A stretch of 48,635 bases of DNA from Chromera velia (taxonomy: Eukaryota > Sar > Chromeraceae). Shown here piece after piece: positions 44,745 to 48,635 of the stretch. Positions within the stretch are counted from its first letter, which is position 1. Each line of letters begins with the position of its first letter. A model generated the notes under the pieces. It saw nothing but the letters and a program-made list of their open reading frames with translations, was not told where the DNA came from and ran no database searches. The DNA is taken from assembly GCA_018398765.1 (NCBI GenBank), contig JAHBMJ010000359.1:1-48635 (forward strand), written 5' to 3'. The position numbers and the translations under genes are program-made.

Positions 44745-46640
44745 TCACGTGGAGGGGGCACCCCAGGGGAAAGCCTCTGCCTCTGGGTCCCTCTTCACCG
44801 TCATCGTCGCCGCCTTGTCGAATGCTGTGTAGTTCATTTGCTCATCGACTTTCAGAAGAATAAGGGAGGGAATCCCACGAATCCCAAACTTCCCTGCAGC
44901 CATCCCTGCCTGTGCACTTCCGTGCTTGATGGCAATCCACGGCATTTCAGAGAAATACTCATTGAACTGTTCGGTGTTTCGGTCAAAGGATGCGAAAACA
45001 ATCTCGAAAGGTTCCCCCTCCCCCTTCAACTTTTCATATACCTTTGCGAGTTTCGGGGTGAACCCACGGCAAGGGGGGCACCAATGGGCAGAAAAGTACA
45101 GACCTACGACCTTGTTTTTCATCGACTGCAACGAGGGTGTGTCCCCTGATTTGCCCACAAACTCATCTCCGATCAAATCCTTCAACTGCCCGTCTCCCTT
45201 GCCGGAAGGCTGGGGTGGGGGGGCAGAGCCTTCGCTAGTGTGCAGAGAGGCACCCCAAGGGAATCGGGCTCCTTCGAGATCCCTACTGATGGTACTTCGC
45301 CCCTCTCTGTCAAACATTCGGTAGCTGCCCATCTTTGAGACTTCAAGCAGCACACAGGCAGGGATGCCTCTGATACCGAACGTCGCACTGATTTGCCCCT
45401 TTGTTGCCCTTTCTTCAAAAGGAAGGGCTTTCCAGGGCATGGACGAGAAGTACTCGTCAAACCCCGATTGGTTCTGGTCGCAACTCACGAAGATGACCTC
45501 AAACGGCTTTCCCCCCCCCTGAAGCTTTCTGTAGAGGTCTGCCAACTGAGGTGTGAAGGCACGACAAGGGGGGCACCAGTGGGCAGAAACGTACAGGGCG
45601 ACAACCTTCCCATGCATGCTGTCAACCTTGTAAAGCTTCCCACTGTTGTCAACCACTGCGTCCCCAACCAGATCCCCCAAAGTGCCCGACTGTGACGCTG
45701 CCTTCTCCTCTGGCGGCAGGCCGGTGTCACAGTCGACAGAGAGCCAGGAGGTCTCTCCGGAAGGGGACTTCATGGGGGTCTTTCCTTTCCTCACTGTATA
45801 CCTTCTGGGACCTTCTTTTGTCACACCCCCTGCTGCACCTTTCAATTCAATCACGTGTCTCTTTGCCTCCTCCAAACTCTCGTGAACGGAGTTGCTTCCG
45901 GCTGCGTAACAGCTAAGGTATGTGTCTGGGAGTTTTTTCCAACATCCGTCTTCCTTTTCCTCCTCTTGTTTCCCTCTGTCACTAGCTTTACTGTCAACCC
46001 GAGTGGGAGGCAGACCGTCCTTGTTTACTTTTTTGATTAACCAACTGACCTCTCCTGAGGCGGAGGGTTGGAGTGTCTTTCCCTTTCTGATCGAATACTT
46101 CGACCACTCTCGCGTCACCCCTCCGGCAACAGGGTAGAGCTGTGCTGCACGGATGAGTGCGTCGTCGAGATTTAAGTATTTGGCTCTATCTGCATAACCT
46201 CCCAGGAAACTGTCCTGCTTTCTCTCGAAAGTCCCTGCAGGCACCTCGACCGTTTCACCGGGACTCTCCGGCTTTATGGGATCTCCGTTGAAGATCCAGG
46301 AGACCTCACCTGAAGGGGAGGGACAGGGATTCTTCCCCCTCCTCAGGGTGTATCCTCGACACTCCTTCGTGATGCCTCCTGCCTTGATCTCAAGACATTT
46401 GGTCTGAGCGGAGGCGAGGGTCTGGTGAACTTTCCCTCCCTCTGCGTAGCACCCAAGATACATGCCTGGATACTCCCTCCACTCCCCGCCCTCACCAGAC
46501 TGAACCGCATTCACTGCGGGCTCTTCAACGACAATTGCCGACTCTTCATCAAGCTGCTGGGGCTCGACTGAAACGTTTGGTGCAGAGGGGACTGCAGGGA
46601 CAGTCGCGGCACTACGGTCAACGGAAGCGGAGCAACCCAT
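44745..46640 (-). CDS. Nucleoredoxin-like protein: three novel repeats plus two thioredoxin domains
   Basis: Intronless, 631 residues. I chose the ATG at 46640 because it gives MGCSAS, a classic N-myristoylation plus palmitoylation signal (Gly2, Cys3); the frame is open upstream with no clear coding features. Residues about 53-116, 136-201 and 231-300 are three related units. Each has Y(L)x(C/G)YA near the start, GG(I/V)T(K/R)E in the middle and RKGKT...SGE(V/T)SW at the end. Two tryparedoxin/nucleoredoxin-type thioredoxin domains follow, with identical active sites WCPPC at 355-359 and 520-524 and the cis-Pro signature FGIRGIP in each (421-427, 585-591). Such proteins reduce or rearrange disulphides in partner proteins. 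Membrane attachment on the cytosolic face is inferred from the N-terminus. The lack of introns contrasts with its neighbours. Confidence 0.93.
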   Translation of the reverse strand: MGCSASVDRSAATVPAVPSAPNVSVEPQQLDEESAIVVEEPAVNAVQSGEGGEWREYPGMYLGCYAEGGKVHQTLASAQTKCLEIKAGGITKECRGYTLRRGKNPCPSPSGEVSWIFNGDPIKPESPGETVEVPAGTFERKQDSFLGGYADRAKYLNLDDALIRAAQLYPVAGGVTREWSKYSIRKGKTLQPSASGEVSWLIKKVNKDGLPPTRVDSKASDRGKQEEEKEDGCWKKLPDTYLSCYAAGSNSVHESLEEAKRHVIELKGAAGGVTKEGPRRYTVRKGKTPMKSPSGETSWLSVDCDTGLPPEEKAASQSGTLGDLVGDAVVDNSGKLYKVDSMHGKVVALYVSAHWCPPCRAFTPQLADLYRKLQGGGKPFEVIFVSCDQNQSGFDEYFSSMPWKALPFEERATKGQISATFGIRGIPACVLLEVSKMGSYRMFDREGRSTISRDLEGARFPWGASLHTSEGSAPPPQPSGKGDGQLKDLIGDEFVGKSGDTPSLQSMKNKVVGLYFSAHWCPPCRGFTPKLAKVYEKLKGEGEPFEIVFASFDRNTEQFNEYFSEMPWIAIKHGSAQAGMAAGKFGIRGIPSLILLKVDEQMNYTAFDKAATMTVKRDPEAEAFPWGAPST

Positions 46641-47277
46641 TTGAATTCTCTGTCGACGAGGAGCAACTCTTTCTGGAAGGGAGCTGAAGTGGAAGGACTG
46701 TGGGCGATCTACTTGTGCGATTGAACAGCTGTGGGGACACACCTACTAGACAGATCGTAGGAGGCAATGGGGAAGAAGATCTTGCATGTTGGAACACAGC
46801 TAGCTAGTCTTTGTGTATATACGATCGATCGATATGTGAAATCATGCATGAGTGCACATGGTGCACATGCATGCATGCATGTTTTTGGAAATTAAATTTC
46901 TTCGCGCGGAACATGCATGCATGCGCGGAACATGCGCGCGTGTCACGACGAGAAGTCACGAGATCGAATTAAGTCGATCTTCGAGAAGGTTTTGGGATGT
47001 TTTGGGCCGAGTCTGAAAGCTCTTATTAATATATACGCGTTGTCTAACACAGGCTCAGTGACACTGAGCTTCAACATATCAAATAAACTGTGTAGCTTGT
47101 GACAGCCAGGTTGCTTGTTCAAGCTTCTTGGACTGGGGGATCGTTTGGCGGATATTGATCGACGCACTGAATAAGTAAAGTGCAGAACGTCAAACAACAG
47201 AGACTTGCTGCCCCCGTGATCCGGGGTCCTCTAGGGTCGCATCTGGGAAAGGATTCTGTCACTGCTTTGTTGATGCA
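46641..47277. promoter_or_regulatory. Divergent upstream region with TGCATGCA cluster
   Basis: It lies between the start codons of the nucleoredoxin (minus) and zinc-finger (plus) genes. Between 46845 and 46940 there are repeated palindromes: GTGCACATGGTGCAC, (CATG) runs at 46866-46881, and two copies of GCGGAACATGC followed by GCATGC or GCGCGC. TGCATGC motifs are binding sites of ApiAP2 factors in apicomplexans; a role here is inference. ATCGATCGATCGAT is at about 46820-46833. Confidence 0.45.
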
Positions 47278-48119
47278 ATGGGGGACTCTCAGGAGTGAGT
47301 TTGCGGGCCTTCTCGCGCACGGGACAGATTCGCGTCTCTTGTCTTTCTGATCGACGTTCTGTCCGAACACACTGACTGATCGACCCATTTCTTTCTTCGC
47401 CTGACTGCCTTTCTGCAGGCTCTCCCGAGAGGAGTTGATATCCAGAATTCTACAACTACAAGAGACGCTCGCAGGTGTGTGTCATCGCTTCTCTTTGCGA
47501 ATAATCCTGTTTCTTCTGCTGCTACTGTTCATTTGCTCTACGGTCCCACTGTGCTGTCTTTCTTCCCAGCTTTTCTAGTGTGTGTCTCTCGCTTGGGACC
47601 TCGATTCTCCCGGTCTCCCCGTAAGTCTCACCTTCGGCCTCTCTTGCCCTCTCTCCCCCACTCCCAGTCCCCCGTCCCCTCTCTCTGTGCCTGGGTCACT
47701 CACTGTCAGTCTTTCTGTCTTATCTACCTTTCCGTCTCCGTCTCTCCGTCTCCTCACCTCTCCACTTCTGGCTGATGCTCTGCACCGGCTTTCCTTTCCC
47801 GCTCTTTGCATTCTCTAGCCCCTCTTCCTTCAGTCTTCCATGATGTAGCTGCATGATCTCTCACTCTTTCGCCCCCCCGTTTTCTTCGGTGCTCTGTCCC
47901 CCCCTACTTCTTCCTCTGTCTGTCCGCTATGATCTCCTTTCTTTGATTCCTTGATTGCCGTCAACCGGTGCTGCTCCTCTCAGTCTTCTGTCTGTCTGTC
48001 TGTCTGTCTGTCTGTCCATGAAGAAAAGAAGGGAGAAGAAGAAACATATAGTCTGTCTGTCTTTCTTTTTGTCTGTTGTGTTCATGAAGAAAAGGAGGGA
48101 GAAGAAGAAGAAACATATA

Positions 48120-48150
<31 letters not shown>

Positions 48151-48164
48151 AGAAGAAACATATA

Positions 48165-48218
<54 letters not shown>

Positions 48219-48255
48219 GTTCATGAAGAAAAGAAAGCAGAAGAAGAAACATATA

Positions 48256-48287
<32 letters not shown>

Positions 48288-48635
48288 GCCCGACGAAGAT
48301 AATAGTAGAAATGAATTTCCAGCCCCGTCTCCCAGCCGTGCCGTCCCCCACATTAGAAACGAAGACGAGGAATGGAAGTGTCCAAAATGTAAAGCGACCT
48401 TCTCAAGCGAACGAGGTCTGACGACCCACCAAACCCACCCCAACGGAAAGAAGAGGTGCAAAGAGAACATCCAAGCAGCAGCAGTACTTCATCAGCCCCC
48501 TCCCCCCGCCCCCGTCCCCGCCCCCGCCCCCCCGCAGTCTTCTTCGTCTTCCAATCCGGACCCGAACCCTCCCCTCCCCGATCCCTCCCTTCCCTCTTCT
48601 TCTTCCTCCTCTTCGTCGTCGTCCTCCTCCTCCTC
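47278..48635 (+). CDS. C2H2-type zinc-finger protein, 5' part
   Basis: Exon 1 is 47278-47294 (17 bp, MGDSQ plus two bases) with a strong donor GTGAGT. Exon 2 is 47419-47474 after TTTCTGCAG, encoding a helix (LSREELISRILQLQETLA). Exon 3 probably begins near 48299 and runs off the right edge. Phases agree, but the exon 3 acceptor (GAAG) is weak. Exon 3 encodes one zinc finger, C-x2-C-x12-H-x2-H (EEWKCPKCKATF, GLTTHQTH), with a further Cys soon after. A Pro/Ala-rich stretch and a poly-Ser run follow, reaching the edge. The finger suggests nucleic-acid binding. A finger of the CPxC...F...GL..H type also occurs in N-termini of some retroelements, so a LINE 5' end is the main alternative for exon 3. 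Confidence 0.5.
47990..48288. repeat. (TCTG)n compound repeat
   Basis: Runs of TCTG alternate with a 30-40-bp purine-rich segment (TTCATGAAGAAAAG... GAAGAAACATATAG), making about four higher-order units. It falls in the proposed intron 2 of the zinc-finger gene and gives open frames on both strands that are not genes. Confidence 0.92.

Noticed and set aside
47955..48470. CLSV/TDRQ repeat proteins on either strand
   Set aside because: These are translations of (TCTG)n; no conserved context.

Overview
This window is nuclear DNA of a protist-like eukaryote. Genes are split by many short introns, intergenic DNA is full of transposable elements and simple repeats, and one satellite array spans about 6.7 kb. 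Copy-rich LRR and ankyrin genes, alternating GC-rich genic and AT-rich element DNA, and frequent TGCATGCA palindromes suggest an alveolate alga of the chromerid type (Chromera or Vitrella). That assignment is inference: no rRNA or organellar marker is present.

Layout. 1-2389: minus-strand LRR gene running off the left edge. 3242-6084: plus-strand ankyrin-repeat gene with two exons. 6510-9769: a LINE-type retrotransposon flanked by 236-bp direct repeats. 9829-11714: a DNA transposon with inverted ends and an 8-bp target duplication (hAT-like). About 12562-16114: minus-strand multi-exon gene with a Lys/Glu-rich tail and two homologous upstream exons. 16570-24230: 52-bp satellite with higher-order inserts, interrupted by a small LTR-type element. 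25093-25907: reverse transcriptase pseudogene. 26577-31048: two LTR-like repeats 3.5 kb apart. 31250-32050: second LINE fragment. 32777-35788: minus-strand five-exon gene joining a 2-oxoglutarate/Fe(II) oxygenase-like domain to a CTR copper transporter. 36283-39151: divergent plus-strand histidine phosphatase (phosphoglycerate mutase-like) gene with six exons. 39799-44122: second hAT-like element with a decayed LINE nested inside. 44745-46640: minus-strand two-domain nucleoredoxin with three copies of an unnamed repeat. 47278 to the right edge: plus-strand zinc-finger gene.

The exons were joined by hand using splice signals and phase. In the five best models every confident acceptor reads GCAG, and 10 of 17 donors begin GTC. 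Sense strands of introns are pyrimidine-rich, so strand composition predicts gene direction. The LINE copies share Asn in place of the second catalytic Asp of the reverse transcriptase. No operon-like grouping is expected. The copper transporter and phosphatase genes share a 494-bp divergent promoter region, and the nucleoredoxin and zinc-finger genes share one of 637 bp.
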